DNA from: Bernardetia sp. MNP-M8
GTDB lineage: Bacteria > Bacteroidota > Bacteroidia > Cytophagales > Bernardetiaceae
NCBI RefSeq assembly: GCF_037126285.1
Contig: NZ_CP147012.1
Span: 1,426,001-1,490,000, forward strand
Reading direction: 5' to 3'
Length of the DNA: 64,000 nt
The position numbers were made by a program, and so were the translations under genes. The notes under the pieces are model-generated. The model was not told where the DNA came from. It made no database searches and saw nothing but the letters and a program-made list of their open reading frames with translations. Below, one piece after another: positions 28,487 to 38,175 of the stretch (position 1 is its first letter; each line of letters begins with the position of its first letter).

Positions 28487-29455
28487 ATGTCTGATTCTTC
28501 AATTTTTTTAAATAATCCTTTACAAATTTCAATTGTTATTCCTCTTTTTAATGAAGATGAATCACTTCCTCCTTTACATGATTGGATTGTCAAAGTAATG
28601 AAAGAAAATAACTTCTCTTATGAAATTATTTTTGTTAATGATGGAAGTACAGATAATTCGTGGAATGTAATCGAAGAATTAGGAAAGAGAAATGACAATG
28701 TAAAAGCAATTTGTTTTTCAAGAAATTATGGAAAATCGGCAGCCTTGGATGCAGGTTTCAAGATTGTAAAAGGAGAAGTTGTGATTACAATGGATGCAGA
28801 CTTACAAGATAGTCCAGACGAAATTCCAGAATTATATGATTTAATCAAAAATCAAAACTATGATTTGATTTCAGGATGGAAGAAAAAACGCCATGACCCA
28901 CTTTCAAAAACACTTCCTACAAAACTTTTCAATGCTGCTACTCGTGCATTTTCAGGAATAAAATTAAATGATTTTAACTGTGGATTGAAAGCCTACAAAG
29001 TTGAAGTAGTCAGAACGCTCAATGTCTATGGAGAAATGCACCGTTATCTGCCTGTTTTGGCAAAATGGAATGGATTTACAAAAATTGGAGAAAAAGTAGT
29101 CGAACACCGAGCAAGGCAATTTGGAAGTACAAAGTTTGGTTTAGAACGTTTTACCAATGGACTTCTAGACTTGCTTTCAGTTACTTTTATTACAAGATTC
29201 AAGAAAAAACCGATGCACTTTTTTGGCACATTCGGTTTGCTTTCTTTTTTTATGGGATTTGGAATTGCCTTTTGGTTGCTCCTAGAAAAATTACTTGGAA
29301 TTCATGGTCGTGAACCAGTTGATGCTCCTCTTTTTTATATTTCCCTTCTTGCTATTGTCATCGGAACACAGCTTTTTTTAGCTGGTTTTATTGCAGAAAT
29401 GATAGTCATTCATTCCAATGAAAGAAATGATTATATTATTTCCAAAGAAGTTTAA
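28487..29455 (+). CDS. Family 2 glycosyltransferase, polyprenyl-phosphate type (GtrB/DPMS-like)
   Basis: 322 residues. The GT2 catalytic domain (about 15-230) has IVIPLFNEDESLP, FVNDGSTDNSW and the metal-binding TMDADLQDSPDEIP. Two C-terminal membrane segments follow (about 243-267 and 280-305). Such enzymes transfer glucose, mannose or aminoarabinose to undecaprenyl phosphate at the inner membrane for later use outside. The sugar cannot be deduced. It has its own promoter and is convergent with the gene at 29487. Confidence 0.92.
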   Translation: MSDSSIFLNNPLQISIVIPLFNEDESLPPLHDWIVKVMKENNFSYEIIFVNDGSTDNSWNVIEELGKRNDNVKAICFSRNYGKSAALDAGFKIVKGEVVITMDADLQDSPDEIPELYDLIKNQNYDLISGWKKKRHDPLSKTLPTKLFNAATRAFSGIKLNDFNCGLKAYKVEVVRTLNVYGEMHRYLPVLAKWNGFTKIGEKVVEHRARQFGSTKFGLERFTNGLLDLLSVTFITRFKKKPMHFFGTFGLLSFFMGFGIAFWLLLEKLLGIHGREPVDAPLFYISLLAIVIGTQLFLAGFIAEMIVIHSNERNDYIISKEV

Positions 29456-29486
29456 ATATATTTTATCCACACCAATGATATAAAAT

Positions 29487-29924
29487 CTATTTAAATAAAT
29501 CTTTCAATTTATACTTATATTTCTCAAATAATCCTTCAGAATACGTTTCAACAGCTTTCATTCCTGCTTTTTTGGCAAAACTTGTCACAACAGGAAACAA
29601 AGCTGCTAATAAAGATGCTTGTACGCCTTTCATAAATGATTTAGGAGAAACATCTGTTTGAGCAGTGTTATTTTGAGGTGCTTGAACATACACAATTTGT
29701 GGTTCATTATTGCCTCTATTTTTCTTCTTTTTACCTGTCAATTTACCAAAAATAAAGCCTGTAAGTTTTATACCTACATAAGCTGAAGCTCCTCCAATAA
29801 GAGCTAGTTTGGCTACATTGCCTGTTATATTTTTGGTATCTTCAATTTGTTCTTTTAAAGCAATTTTTTGAGCAAATTGCATTTCTTCCAATTCTTTTTT
29901 ATGTAAATCTAAAGGTTTGTTCAT
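29487..29924 (-). CDS. Small membrane-associated protein of unknown function
   Basis: 145 residues: a charged helical N-terminus (1-35), one hydrophobic stretch around 38-62 with GGASAYVGIKLTGFIFG, a lysine-rich KKKKNRGNN segment, then a second moderately hydrophobic part (AALFPVVTSFAKKAG). It lies 88 nt downstream of the holin-like gene and is probably co-transcribed with it. I do not recognise a family; the pair may form a small envelope-stress module. Confidence 0.6.
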   Translation of the reverse strand: MNKPLDLHKKELEEMQFAQKIALKEQIEDTKNITGNVAKLALIGGASAYVGIKLTGFIFGKLTGKKKKNRGNNEPQIVYVQAPQNNTAQTDVSPKSFMKGVQASLLAALFPVVTSFAKKAGMKAVETYSEGLFEKYKYKLKDLFK

Positions 29925-30012
29925 GAGATGAAAATAGTTTGAAAAATGAGTTTAAGTAAAAAAAGTTTAAAAAATGAAACTTTAAGGAATTAGTTTATAA
30001 TTTATCATTCAC

Positions 30013-30594
30013 TTACTCTCCTTTTATTTGATTTTTAATTTGCTCGTTACGCAGTTCGGTCTCTTCATTAACTTGTTCTATCAGTGCTTTTTTAGCTTCT
30101 TCTTCCGTAATTGCAGGTTTTACTTTTTCGTGGCGAACATCTTCTTTCATAATTCCTTTTTCAATATTCTTGCGAGTAGTAGAGTTTGGATACAAAATTT
30201 GAGGAATAGTTTTGAGTTCTAAAGGAGTTCCTTTTATTCCATCTGTTACACCATCTTCTACTTTTTTCTGAATCATAGATTGCATAAAAGTAAAAATAAC
30301 GGCTAAAATGATATAAAAACCTGTAAGAATTGAAAAACCTGTCCAATAACGAGAGTTAAAAAACCATTCACTAATTCCAAAACCAAGCATCAAATTAAGA
30401 AACAGAAAAATACAAAGTCCCAAAAAAGCAAACCCTGCTCCTTTTATAGCTCCATGAATTGCTTTTGTTCCACTATCTACAACAGAAGTTTTGATACTTT
30501 CAGATTGTAGGGTAACATAAATTCGTATTTGTTCAGAAAGTGCATTTATTCCGAAATAATCCTTAATTTGTTCTATAATTTGTTGTTTGTTCAC
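30013..30594 (-). CDS. Phage-holin-family-like membrane protein (DUF1469 type)
   Basis: 193 residues. Two long membrane segments (about 52-75 and 85-108) form a hairpin with charged cytoplasmic ends, the layout of DUF1469 / 'holin superfamily III' proteins found in many Bacteroidota. The C-terminal 60 residues are highly charged and probably coiled coil (ITEEEAKKALIEQVNEET). There is no sign of a prophage nearby, so a lytic role is not implied. Confidence 0.65.
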   Translation of the reverse strand: MNKQQIIEQIKDYFGINALSEQIRIYVTLQSESIKTSVVDSGTKAIHGAIKGAGFAFLGLCIFLFLNLMLGFGISEWFFNSRYWTGFSILTGFYIILAVIFTFMQSMIQKKVEDGVTDGIKGTPLELKTIPQILYPNSTTRKNIEKGIMKEDVRHEKVKPAITEEEAKKALIEQVNEETELRNEQIKNQIKGE

Positions 30595-30854
30595 GAGGTA
30601 AAAAGTTTCAGTTGAAAAAATGGAATCTTTAAATTAAAAAAATCAAAAATACAGCAGAAAAAAATCTTTGTAATTGAATGCTAAAAATAACAATTTTTGA
30701 AGATTTAACAATAACTAGTTTTCAAACACGCATTTTTCAAAAAAGTTTGAGCAATTTTATATTTTATATTTGTTGAATAAATTACCCTCAAATAACAACT
30801 ATTTCTAAAAAAATACTTAACAAAACAACCTATTTACTAAATCAAATTAAAAAA

Positions 30855-32147
30855 ATGAATTCAATTATTTTTTATCTATTTTTATTCTCTTTCCTATTTT
30901 TCTCTTGCTCCAACAATAAAGTAGCCATATCAAAAGAAAATAATAACACAGAAACAACTTTTCAAGATTCTACTAAGTCAGAAAAAGATATAAATATCAG
31001 TCAAATCATTATAGGAGCTGCACAAACCGAAAAATATTTTGATTTAATTAAAAATAAACGTGTCGGAATGATTGTCAATCATACTTCTATCCTTTATTCA
31101 GAAAATGATTCTATTCATTTAGTAGATTTTTTATTAGAAAGTGACATAAACATACAAACTATCTTCGCACCCGAACATGGTTTTAGAGGAACAGCAAGCG
31201 CAGGAGAAACTATCAAAAATGGAAAAGACACCAAAACAGGAATTAATATTATTTCATTGTATGGGAAAAATAAAAAGCCTAGTAAACAACAATTAGAAAA
31301 TATTGATGTTTTAATTTTTGATATTCAAGATGTAGGCGCACGTTTTTACACCTATATAAGTACAATGCACTATTGTATGGAAGCTGCTGCCGAATATAAA
31401 AAGCAAATTATAATATTAGACAGACCAAACCCAAATGGTTTTTATGTAGATGGCTGTATCAGAGAATCCAAGTATAAATCTTTTGTAGGAATGCACCCTA
31501 TTCCGATTGTTCATGGACTTACAATAGGTGAACTTGCAAATATGATAGAAGGCGAAAAATGGCTAGAAAATGAAGCTAAAGCTAAAGTGCAATTAGATGA
31601 AAATCTAACAATCATCTCATGTCAAAACTATTCTCATAAAGACAAATATACTTTGCCCATTGCACCTTCTCCAAATCTTCCAACTCAAAACTCTATTCTA
31701 CTTTACCCGTCTTTGTGCCTTTTTGAAGGAACTACAATGAGTGTAGGACGTGGAACAGACTTTCCTTTTGAAGCAGTTGGACATCCTAATTTTCCAAAAC
31801 AAAACTCTACTATTTCTTTTACACCAAAACCAAACGAAGGTGCAAAATATCCTCCTTTGGAAAACAAACTTTGTTATGGAATTAAGTACCAAACTCAAAA
31901 ATTAGAAAACAACTTTTCTTTAAAACCAATAATAGAATTCTATCAGACTATGAAAGACAAGGAATTAGCAAATAAAAAAGATATTTTTTTCAATTCATAT
32001 TTTAATACACTAGCAGGAAATGATAAATTACAAACTCAAATGAAAGAAGGCTTAACAGAGAAAGAAATTAAAGCAACATGGCAAAAAGAGTTAGAAAATT
32101 ATAAAATAATGAGAAAAAAATATTTATTGTATGAAGATTTTGAGTAG
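30855..32147 (+). CDS. namZ: DUF1343 lipoprotein, NamZ-type exo-beta-N-acetylmuramidase
   Basis: 430 residues with a lipoprotein signal (hydrophobic 1-16, then FFSCSNN). The body is DUF1343/GH171: KRVGMIVNHTS near residue 70, FAPEHGFRG, LIFDIQDVGARFYTYISTM, ILDRPNPNG and LFEGTTMSVGRGTDFPFE are all family hallmarks. Characterised NamZ enzymes release MurNAc from the non-reducing ends of peptidoglycan fragments, so it is inferred to act in the periplasm in wall recycling. The gene symbol is by family. Confidence 0.9.
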   Translation: MNSIIFYLFLFSFLFFSCSNNKVAISKENNNTETTFQDSTKSEKDINISQIIIGAAQTEKYFDLIKNKRVGMIVNHTSILYSENDSIHLVDFLLESDINIQTIFAPEHGFRGTASAGETIKNGKDTKTGINIISLYGKNKKPSKQQLENIDVLIFDIQDVGARFYTYISTMHYCMEAAAEYKKQIIILDRPNPNGFYVDGCIRESKYKSFVGMHPIPIVHGLTIGELANMIEGEKWLENEAKAKVQLDENLTIISCQNYSHKDKYTLPIAPSPNLPTQNSILLYPSLCLFEGTTMSVGRGTDFPFEAVGHPNFPKQNSTISFTPKPNEGAKYPPLENKLCYGIKYQTQKLENNFSLKPIIEFYQTMKDKELANKKDIFFNSYFNTLAGNDKLQTQMKEGLTEKEIKATWQKELENYKIMRKKYLLYEDFE

Positions 32148-32328
32148 AGTTTTTAAATGAAATTTCAACTATTTTCATTATTTTTTTTGATAATCCCTAA
32201 AAAAGTAGTTTCTTTGCGCTCTCAAATATTTTCTTAAAACAGAAACATATAATTTGAGAGTCAGAGATAAAAACGAACTTTGACTAAACAAAATTTGAAA
32301 CTCAAGAGACAAAATAAGAAACAAATAT

Positions 32329-32697
32329 ATGTTATACGTTTTAATTAGCATTGTACTATTTGTTGCCATTCTTTTAATGGTCGTAGTATTAGCACAAGAA
32401 CCAAAAGGTAGTGGAATCTCTAAAGAATTTGGAGGCGCTGGCGCAAACCAAATCATGGGAGCAAAAAATACCACTAACATAATGGAAAAAATTACTTGGA
32501 CACTTATAGCTATTGTTTTTGTTGGAAGTATTGGAGCAACTCTACTTACTGATGCAGAAGCACCAAATTATATTAGTCCAAATGTAGAAAAAGCAAAAGA
32601 ACAAGTTGATCCTAGCCAGTTAGGGGGTTCACAACTTGAGCAAAACGATGTTACCAATCCTTCTGATCCAAGTAAGGACGAAAGTGAAGACAAATAA
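32329..32697 (+). CDS. secG: Protein translocase subunit SecG
   Basis: 122 residues with two membrane segments (1-20 and about 48-68). They are separated by the typical loop LAQEPKGSGISKEFGGAGANQ. The C-terminal tail is acidic and low-complexity, as in many Bacteroidota SecG proteins. It completes the SecYEG channel with SecY (5943). It follows the DUF1343 gene by 180 nt. Confidence 0.93.
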   Translation: MLYVLISIVLFVAILLMVVVLAQEPKGSGISKEFGGAGANQIMGAKNTTNIMEKITWTLIAIVFVGSIGATLLTDAEAPNYISPNVEKAKEQVDPSQLGGSQLEQNDVTNPSDPSKDESEDK

Positions 32698-33057
32698 TCA
32701 TTGCTAACAAAAGGTTAGAACTGAAAAATATTAATGCTTAATTTGTTCCATTCTTAGATTAAATTTATTATCAAATAATTTATTTAAAAATGGAACAAAA
32801 AAAAGTAAATATGAATTACTATGTTTAGTTATCCAAATTAAACAGCAAATTAATTAAAACTGTAAAAGTCTAGTTTTAAAGCGATTAAAAAAGAATTTTA
32901 AAAATAATTCAAAAATTTGTTCAAAAAATTTGGATTGTAAAAATAAAGTCTGTACTTTTGCACTCGCTTTAACACACAAACTAAACACAAAAATTTAGTT
33001 TTAAATTAAAGAAAATTTTAGAAACTGTTTAGAGTTAGAATCTAAACAAATCTAGTT
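32698..33057. other. Region between secG and the tRNA-tuf unit
   Basis: No gene. It contains 11-nt inverted arms (32742-32752 with 32789-32799) separated by 36 AT-rich bases, which may form the 3' hairpin of the secG transcript. The promoter of the tRNA-tuf unit follows (32930-32961). Confidence 0.5.
32930..32961 (+). promoter_or_regulatory. Promoter of the tRNA-Tyr/Gly/Thr-tuf unit
   Basis: TTG at 32930-32932, a 20-nt spacer and TACTTTTGC at 32953-32961. It lies about 90 nt before the first tRNA and fits the Bacteroidota consensus well. Confidence 0.8.
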
Positions 33058-33140
33058 GGGGGGATACCAAAGCGGCCAACTGGGACGGACTGTAAATCCG
33101 TTGATTAATTTCTTCGCAGGTTCGAATCCTGCTCCCCCCA
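33058..33140 (+). tRNA. tRNA-Tyr (anticodon GTA)
   Basis: 83 nt with a perfect 7-bp acceptor stem (GGGGGGA with TCCCCCC), anticodon loop CTGTAAA on a 5-bp stem, a long variable arm as expected for class II tRNA-Tyr, a GTTCGAATC T-loop region and discriminator A. No CCA is encoded. Confidence 0.96.
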
Positions 33141-33254
33141 CAATAATTTTTACATAAAAATTATTTTATATTTATTCATTAGGAATAGATGGTATTATTT
33201 CAAATAAAACCAAACTTTGATTTTTAAGATTCTATTTTGAAATTCAATTTATAT

Positions 33255-33327
33255 GCGAGAGTAGCTCAGTTGGTAGAGCGACAGCCTTCCAAGCTGTAGG
33301 TCGCGGGTTCGAGCCTCGTCTCTCGCT
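33255..33327 (+). tRNA. tRNA-Gly (anticodon TCC)
   Basis: 73 nt. Acceptor GCGAGAG pairs with CTCTCGC. The anticodon loop is CTTCCAA on the stem ACAGC/GCTGT, and the T-loop contains GGTTCGAGCC. Discriminator T, no encoded CCA. It is the second of three tRNAs in this unit. Confidence 0.96.
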
Positions 33328-33489
33328 CTAATATAATCTGATACATAACTATTGGTATTTTTTATAGCAACATTAGATAACACTAATTAGACACAAACTT
33401 TTCACTAATCTCTATTTTATATTTTTAGACTAATCCTTTAAAAAATAAATCAAGAGACTAGATTATGGAAAGTTTGTATCATGCTATAA

Positions 33490-33561
33490 GCCGATGTAGC
33501 TCAGGGGTAGAGCGCTTCCTTGGTAAGGAAGAGGTCGTGGGTTCAATTCCCATCGTTGGCT
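33490..33561 (+). tRNA. tRNA-Thr (anticodon GGT)
   Basis: 72 nt. The acceptor stem GCCGATG/CGTTGGC contains two G-T pairs. The anticodon loop is TTGGTAA on the stem CTTCC/GGAAG. The T-arm has GGTTCAATTCC. It lies 94 nt before tuf, a linkage widespread in bacteria. Confidence 0.95.
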
Positions 33562-33655
33562 CTACGAAGGCTCTACCAATGTATTATATGGTTATGTTTT
33601 ATTTAAGAATTACCTTTTCATACTATTCTCATACTATTTTAAATTCTTTGTTAAG

Positions 33656-34840
33656 ATGGCTAAGGAAACCTTCAACCGAGCGAAACCTCACGTAAATATC
33701 GGAACTATTGGTCACGTTGACCACGGTAAAACTACTTTAACTGCAGCAATTACGAAAGTATTGGCAGACGCAGGTCACTCTGCTGCTCGTAGTTTTGACT
33801 CAATTGACAACGCTCCTGAAGAAAAAGAGCGTGGTATCACTATCAACACTTCTCACGTAGAGTACGAAACGGCTAACCGTCACTATGCTCACGTTGATTG
33901 TCCAGGTCACGCCGATTATGTTAAAAACATGGTTACTGGTGCTGCTCAAATGGACGGAGCTATTCTTGTAGTAGCTGCTACTGATGGCCCTATGCCTCAA
34001 ACTCGTGAACACATCCTTTTGGCTCGCCAAGTAGGTGTTCCTTCTATCGTTGTATTCATGAATAAAGTGGATATGGTAGATGATGAAGAATTATTAGAAC
34101 TTGTAGAAATGGAAATCCGTGATCTTTTAAGTTTCTATGATTTTGATGGCGATAATATCTCTGTTGTTCAAGGTTCTGCACTTGGTGCATTGAACGGAGA
34201 AGGCAAATGGGTAGATACAGTTATGGCTTTAATGAATGCAGTTGATGAAGGTATTCCATTGCCTCCTCGTATTACTGACAAACCATTCTTGATGCCTGTA
34301 GAAGACGTATTCTCTATCACTGGTCGTGGTACTGTTGCTACTGGTCGTGTAGAGCGTGGTGCTATCAAAGTAGGTGAGCCAGTTGAAATTTTAGGATTAG
34401 GTGAAGCTCCAATTAAATCTACTGTTACAGGTGTAGAGATGTTCCGTAAATTATTAGATGCTGCTGAAGCTGGTGATAATGCTGGTATTCTTTTGCGTGG
34501 TGTTGATAAAGAGCAAATCAAACGTGGTATGGTAATCGCTAAACCAGGTTCTGTAACTACTCACACTAAATTCAAAGCAGAAGTTTACGTATTGAAAAAA
34601 GAAGAAGGTGGACGTCATACTCCATTCTTTAAAGGATATAACCCACAGTTTTACTTCCGTACAACTGACGTAACTGGTGCTATTGAGCTTCCAGAAAACG
34701 TAGAAATGGTTATGCCTGGTGATAACATCACTATTACTGTTGAGCTTTTGAAACCAATTGCAATGGAAAAAGGTCTTCGCTTCGCTATCCGTGAAGGTGG
34801 ACGTACAGTAGGTGCAGGTCAAGTAACTGAAATTCTTTAA
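33656..34840 (+). CDS. tuf: Elongation factor Tu
   Basis: 394 residues, the full length of EF-Tu, which brings aminoacyl-tRNA to the ribosome with GTP. G1 GHVDHGKTT, switch [16 protein letters not shown]3 DCPGHADY, G4 NKVD and domains II and III ([18 protein letters not shown]) are all intact. Codon use is visibly more GC-rich than in the neighbours, as expected for a highly expressed gene. It is co-transcribed with the three tRNAs. secE-nusG-rplK do not follow; a terminator ends the unit. Confidence 0.99.
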   Translation: MAKETFNRAKPHVNIGTIGHVDHGKTTLTAAITKVLADAGHSAARSFDSIDNAPEEKERGITINTSHVEYETANRHYAHVDCPGHADYVKNMVTGAAQMDGAILVVAATDGPMPQTREHILLARQVGVPSIVVFMNKVDMVDDEELLELVEMEIRDLLSFYDFDGDNISVVQGSALGALNGEGKWVDTVMALMNAVDEGIPLPPRITDKPFLMPVEDVFSITGRGTVATGRVERGAIKVGEPVEILGLGEAPIKSTVTGVEMFRKLLDAAEAGDNAGILLRGVDKEQIKRGMVIAKPGSVTTHTKFKAEVYVLKKEEGGRHTPFFKGYNPQFYFRTTDVTGAIELPENVEMVMPGDNITITVELLKPIAMEKGLRFAIREGGRTVGAGQVTEIL

Positions 34841-34890
34841 TCTAACTTTTTATTCTTCTGAATAAAAAACGATTAATAAATTATATATTT

Positions 34891-34933
34891 AAAAATGACA
34901 TTATTTTCTTTTGAAAGTAATGTCATTTTTTTA
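34891..34933 (+). terminator. Terminator of tuf
   Basis: A 13-bp stem (34891-34903 with 34918-34930) rich in A-T pairs at its base, a 14-nt loop and a trailing T run, 50 nt after the tuf stop. Confidence 0.9.
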
Positions 34934-34999
34934 TGCCTAAATTTTAATTAAATCCCTCTTTTTAAAATGATTTTCCTGTTTTTTTGATAAATTGAAACT

Positions 35000-35560
35000 A
35001 TGAAACGATTATTTTGCCTCTGTTTGGCTTTACTTCTTTGTTTTGGAATTATGTTTTACAAACAAACTCCTACTTACAATCCTTTTGATGGTGTTTTTGA
35101 TATTGATACAAGTCAACTTTCAGAATGTGATACGATTGGTGGAATGTGTGGATTTCTTAATTTTCGCCCAAAAACTGATAAACGCCTAAAAATGTATTAT
35201 CAAATTTATACAGAAGATATAAATGATGTAATTGGAAAAGGATTTTATTATACAGAAGATACTATTCTCATTCCAAAGAGTTATGACTATGATAGCTTTT
35301 TAGACTCTATAAAAAATCTACCTATTGGCATAAAAGAGTATAATGAAGCCTTAAATGAATTTGGTTATAGTTATTTAGATAAGAATGAATATAATATACG
35401 AATTATTCATAAAACTAATTTTGATATAGTTACAACTTTATTACGTTGGGACGGATTAGAAAATGATTCCACAAAAATTATTCGCACTATAGGAAACTTG
35501 ATAATTAAACCTAGAATCACTCGTACCTCAGACAATGAATTTATCATTAATATAAATTAA
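35000..35560 (+). CDS. Exported protein of unknown function
   Basis: 186 residues. The N-terminus (MKRLFCLCLALLLCFGIMFY) is a signal peptide or membrane anchor. The rest is a soluble alpha/beta-looking domain with no recognisable family; two cysteines (around residues 48 and 54) could form a disulfide. It stands alone between the tuf terminator and the convergent polysaccharide co-polymerase gene. Confidence 0.6.
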   Translation: MKRLFCLCLALLLCFGIMFYKQTPTYNPFDGVFDIDTSQLSECDTIGGMCGFLNFRPKTDKRLKMYYQIYTEDINDVIGKGFYYTEDTILIPKSYDYDSFLDSIKNLPIGIKEYNEALNEFGYSYLDKNEYNIRIIHKTNFDIVTTLLRWDGLENDSTKIIRTIGNLIIKPRITRTSDNEFIININ

Positions 35561-35718
35561 ATATTTGTGTAAAGACTGGAATAATTCAGTTAAATTTTTA
35601 TACTAAGATATGATTCATTCAAAAATGAATTAACTGTTTTCTTAAAAAGGATACAAAGTTAATAAAGCTGAAATAGAAACCTCAGCTAACTCTTTTATAA
35701 GTTTATGTAATGGATTTT

Positions 35719-38175
35719 TTATTTTGTTACTTTATTTACTATTCTTTTCCACCAAGGCAAATCAGCATCATTTACTTCATAATATCCGTATCCACCATAT
35801 CCATACCCACCATAAGAACCATACCCATACACTCCTACAGATTGAGCCTTAACATCATTGAAAATAATACCTACATTTTTCAACATTTTTTCGCTGTAAA
35901 TACGTTGTAACCCTTTCAATTTTTCTATTGGAGTTCTATCTTGACGTACGATATATACTGTTGCATCTGCATATTTACCTAAAATAAGGGCATCACTTAC
36001 TAATCCTAAGGGAGGTGTATCTATTATAATATAATCATATTGTTGTTTCAACTCTTTTATAAGCTCATCCATTGGTACTCCCATTAAAAGCTCTGCTGGA
36101 TTAGGAGGAACAGCTCCTGAATGAATTATATCTAAATTTTCAATAGAAGTAGCTTGAACAACCTCGTCTAATTTCTTGCTTCCTATCAGATAAGTGCTCA
36201 GTCCATCTTTACTATACTCATTATTAGGCATAGGTACGTACATCTGAGGTTTTCTCATATCAGCAACAACTAAAACTGTGCGTTTTCCTGTTGAAGCTAG
36301 TGAAATAGAGATATTTGCAGAGCAAAAAGATTTTCCTTCTCCTGATATAGATGAGCTAATCATTAGAGTACTTGTTCTGTCTACACGACCAATCAAAAAT
36401 AGTAGATTTGAGCGAATAGAACGAAAAGCCTCTGCAAGTGCTGACTTAGGCTGTTCATTTACAAGGGGTGTGTTATTTTCTTTTTTTCTCTTTTTAGAAT
36501 GCATTACTACTCCTAAAATAGGAACACTAGAAATACCTTTTACATCATCTAAGGTTTCAATAGTGCTTCTAAAGTAATTACGGACATAAATAAAACCTAT
36601 TGGAAAAAGCAATCCTAATAAAATAGCAATTGTATAGTTTTGTTTTGCATTAGGAGAAATTGCTCCATAATTAAATGGAGGTTCTAGAACTTGGCTATCT
36701 TCTCTAGCTGCAGCTTGAGCAATACTAGCTTCCATACGTTTGTTAAGTAGCAAAATATAAATTTCTTCATTTATTGAATAAAGACGATTTATATTTAGAA
36801 GTTTACGCTCTGCGCTAGGTAAAGCATTCATTTGATTATCTAATAGATTGAGTCTACTTTTTATATCTTCAAATGCAATCTTATCATTCAACTTTGTATT
36901 ATTAAGATGTTCTAGTAGTGATTCCCTTATTTTATCTATTTCAATATTAATTTCTACTAAAAAAGGATTTTTAGAACTTCCTTTTTCTAAAAAAATTTCT
37001 CTTTGTATTTGTAAATCAACTAACCTTCCAATTAAGGATGATGCTATTCCATCCTCTACACCTACTGCAGCAGGTGTTGTGATACCTTTATAATTATCGT
37101 TTTCTTTTATATAAGTTATCAAGTAATCTAAATATTTTTCTTTTAGGATTAATTCTCTGTTTTTTTCTTCTAAAGAAGAATATTGCTCTAAATTTCTACC
37201 TATTGCATCTTCTCCTACTACAAATTTGTTATTAGATTTGAAGTTTTGTATTTTATTTTCTATCAAAAATAAGGAATCTCTAATTTGAGAAAGTTGTTCA
37301 TCTATAAAATCAATCGTTCTAACAGCCTCTAAATTTTTATCTTCTAAACCATAAGCAATATACTCTTGCATTATAGTTGTGATAAAATCTTTAGCTCTTT
37401 CAGGTACAGAAGAAACTACATTGAGACGAATCAGCGAGGCATCTTCTTCTGTATAAGCAGATAAACGTCCTAGAAATTCTCTCGCTAAGGAAGACGGATT
37501 TGTAAAATGAAACCCATAAACAGTACCACTAGTTAAATTTTTATTTAATATTTTAAAAGTTGTACTACTTTCAGATATAGTTTCTCCAAATTTATACTGG
37601 CGTGCATTGTCCCATTCTTCATCTGCATTTATGAGTGAAAATGTCTGATCATCTTTAAATTTTATCTTGTAATTTGGAAGTTCTCTCAAGTTACTATCTG
37701 CCTCAATATTTATTATTACCTCAAATGGAGCGAACCTGACAGGATAAATTTCAGTAGTACGAATATTGCCTTCTTGATAGTAATAGACACGCATATCCAT
37801 CTTTTCACAAACTCGTCTTATGAAAGGGTATGAGCGTATAAATTTAACTTCAGAGGATAAGCGTTTGCTACCTCCAAACATATCTTGTGAATATAGTAAT
37901 GCTACTGGAGAAGATGACTTTCTATTATCTTTTACTTGAATAGATGCACCTATCGTATAAACAGGAGTAGCATAATAGGTCTTCCACCAAGCAATTGCAC
38001 TTGCTAAACCAATACAAAACACAATAAAAAATTTATTTTTCCAAAGTGTATAAATAACTTTTTTGGGACTAAAAGCATCGACATCAGCTTTTGATAACAT
38101 TGTCTGATTACCTTGTACTTGACTACTTTGGCTACCATTCATAGCGGTAGTGATTACATCTTGTTGAATATCCAA
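35719..38175 (-). CDS. Polysaccharide co-polymerase with bacterial tyrosine kinase domain (Wzc/PCP-2a type)
   Basis: 818 residues. A Wzz-type periplasmic domain lies between two membrane segments (about 47-67 and 505-525). It has long coiled-coil stretches and a GNVR-like region. The cytoplasmic BY-kinase domain (about 575-765) has Walker A ISGEGKSF (K615), a Walker A' VVADMRKP and Walker B YDYIIIDTPPLG. The C-terminal tail is a tyrosine-glycine cluster (VYGYGSYGGYGYGGYGYY, eight tyrosines), the site of autophosphorylation in this family. It should control chain length and export of a surface polysaccharide. No Wza-type outer-membrane gene lies beside it. Confidence 0.93.
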   Translation of the reverse strand: MDIQQDVITTAMNGSQSSQVQGNQTMLSKADVDAFSPKKVIYTLWKNKFFIVFCIGLASAIAWWKTYYATPVYTIGASIQVKDNRKSSSPVALLYSQDMFGGSKRLSSEVKFIRSYPFIRRVCEKMDMRVYYYQEGNIRTTEIYPVRFAPFEVIINIEADSNLRELPNYKIKFKDDQTFSLINADEEWDNARQYKFGETISESSTTFKILNKNLTSGTVYGFHFTNPSSLAREFLGRLSAYTEEDASLIRLNVVSSVPERAKDFITTIMQEYIAYGLEDKNLEAVRTIDFIDEQLSQIRDSLFLIENKIQNFKSNNKFVVGEDAIGRNLEQYSSLEEKNRELILKEKYLDYLITYIKENDNYKGITTPAAVGVEDGIASSLIGRLVDLQIQREIFLEKGSSKNPFLVEINIEIDKIRESLLEHLNNTKLNDKIAFEDIKSRLNLLDNQMNALPSAERKLLNINRLYSINEEIYILLLNKRMEASIAQAAAREDSQVLEPPFNYGAISPNAKQNYTIAILLGLLFPIGFIYVRNYFRSTIETLDDVKGISSVPILGVVMHSKKRKKENNTPLVNEQPKSALAEAFRSIRSNLLFLIGRVDRTSTLMISSSISGEGKSFCSANISISLASTGKRTVLVVADMRKPQMYVPMPNNEYSKDGLSTYLIGSKKLDEVVQATSIENLDIIHSGAVPPNPAELLMGVPMDELIKELKQQYDYIIIDTPPLGLVSDALILGKYADATVYIVRQDRTPIEKLKGLQRIYSEKMLKNVGIIFNDVKAQSVGVYGYGSYGGYGYGGYGYYEVNDADLPWWKRIVNKVTK

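Noticed and set aside
30013-30594. Prophage or lysis cassette suggested by the holin-like protein
   Set aside because: No phage structural, integrase or endolysin genes lie nearby; DUF1469-type proteins are common housekeeping membrane proteins.
32178-32480. 100-residue minus-strand frame across the secG region
   Set aside because: It is antisense to secG, has no family features, and secG is certain.
34454-34822. Minus-strand frames inside tuf
   Set aside because: Overlapping antisense frames on a highly expressed, codon-biased gene; no protein-like composition.
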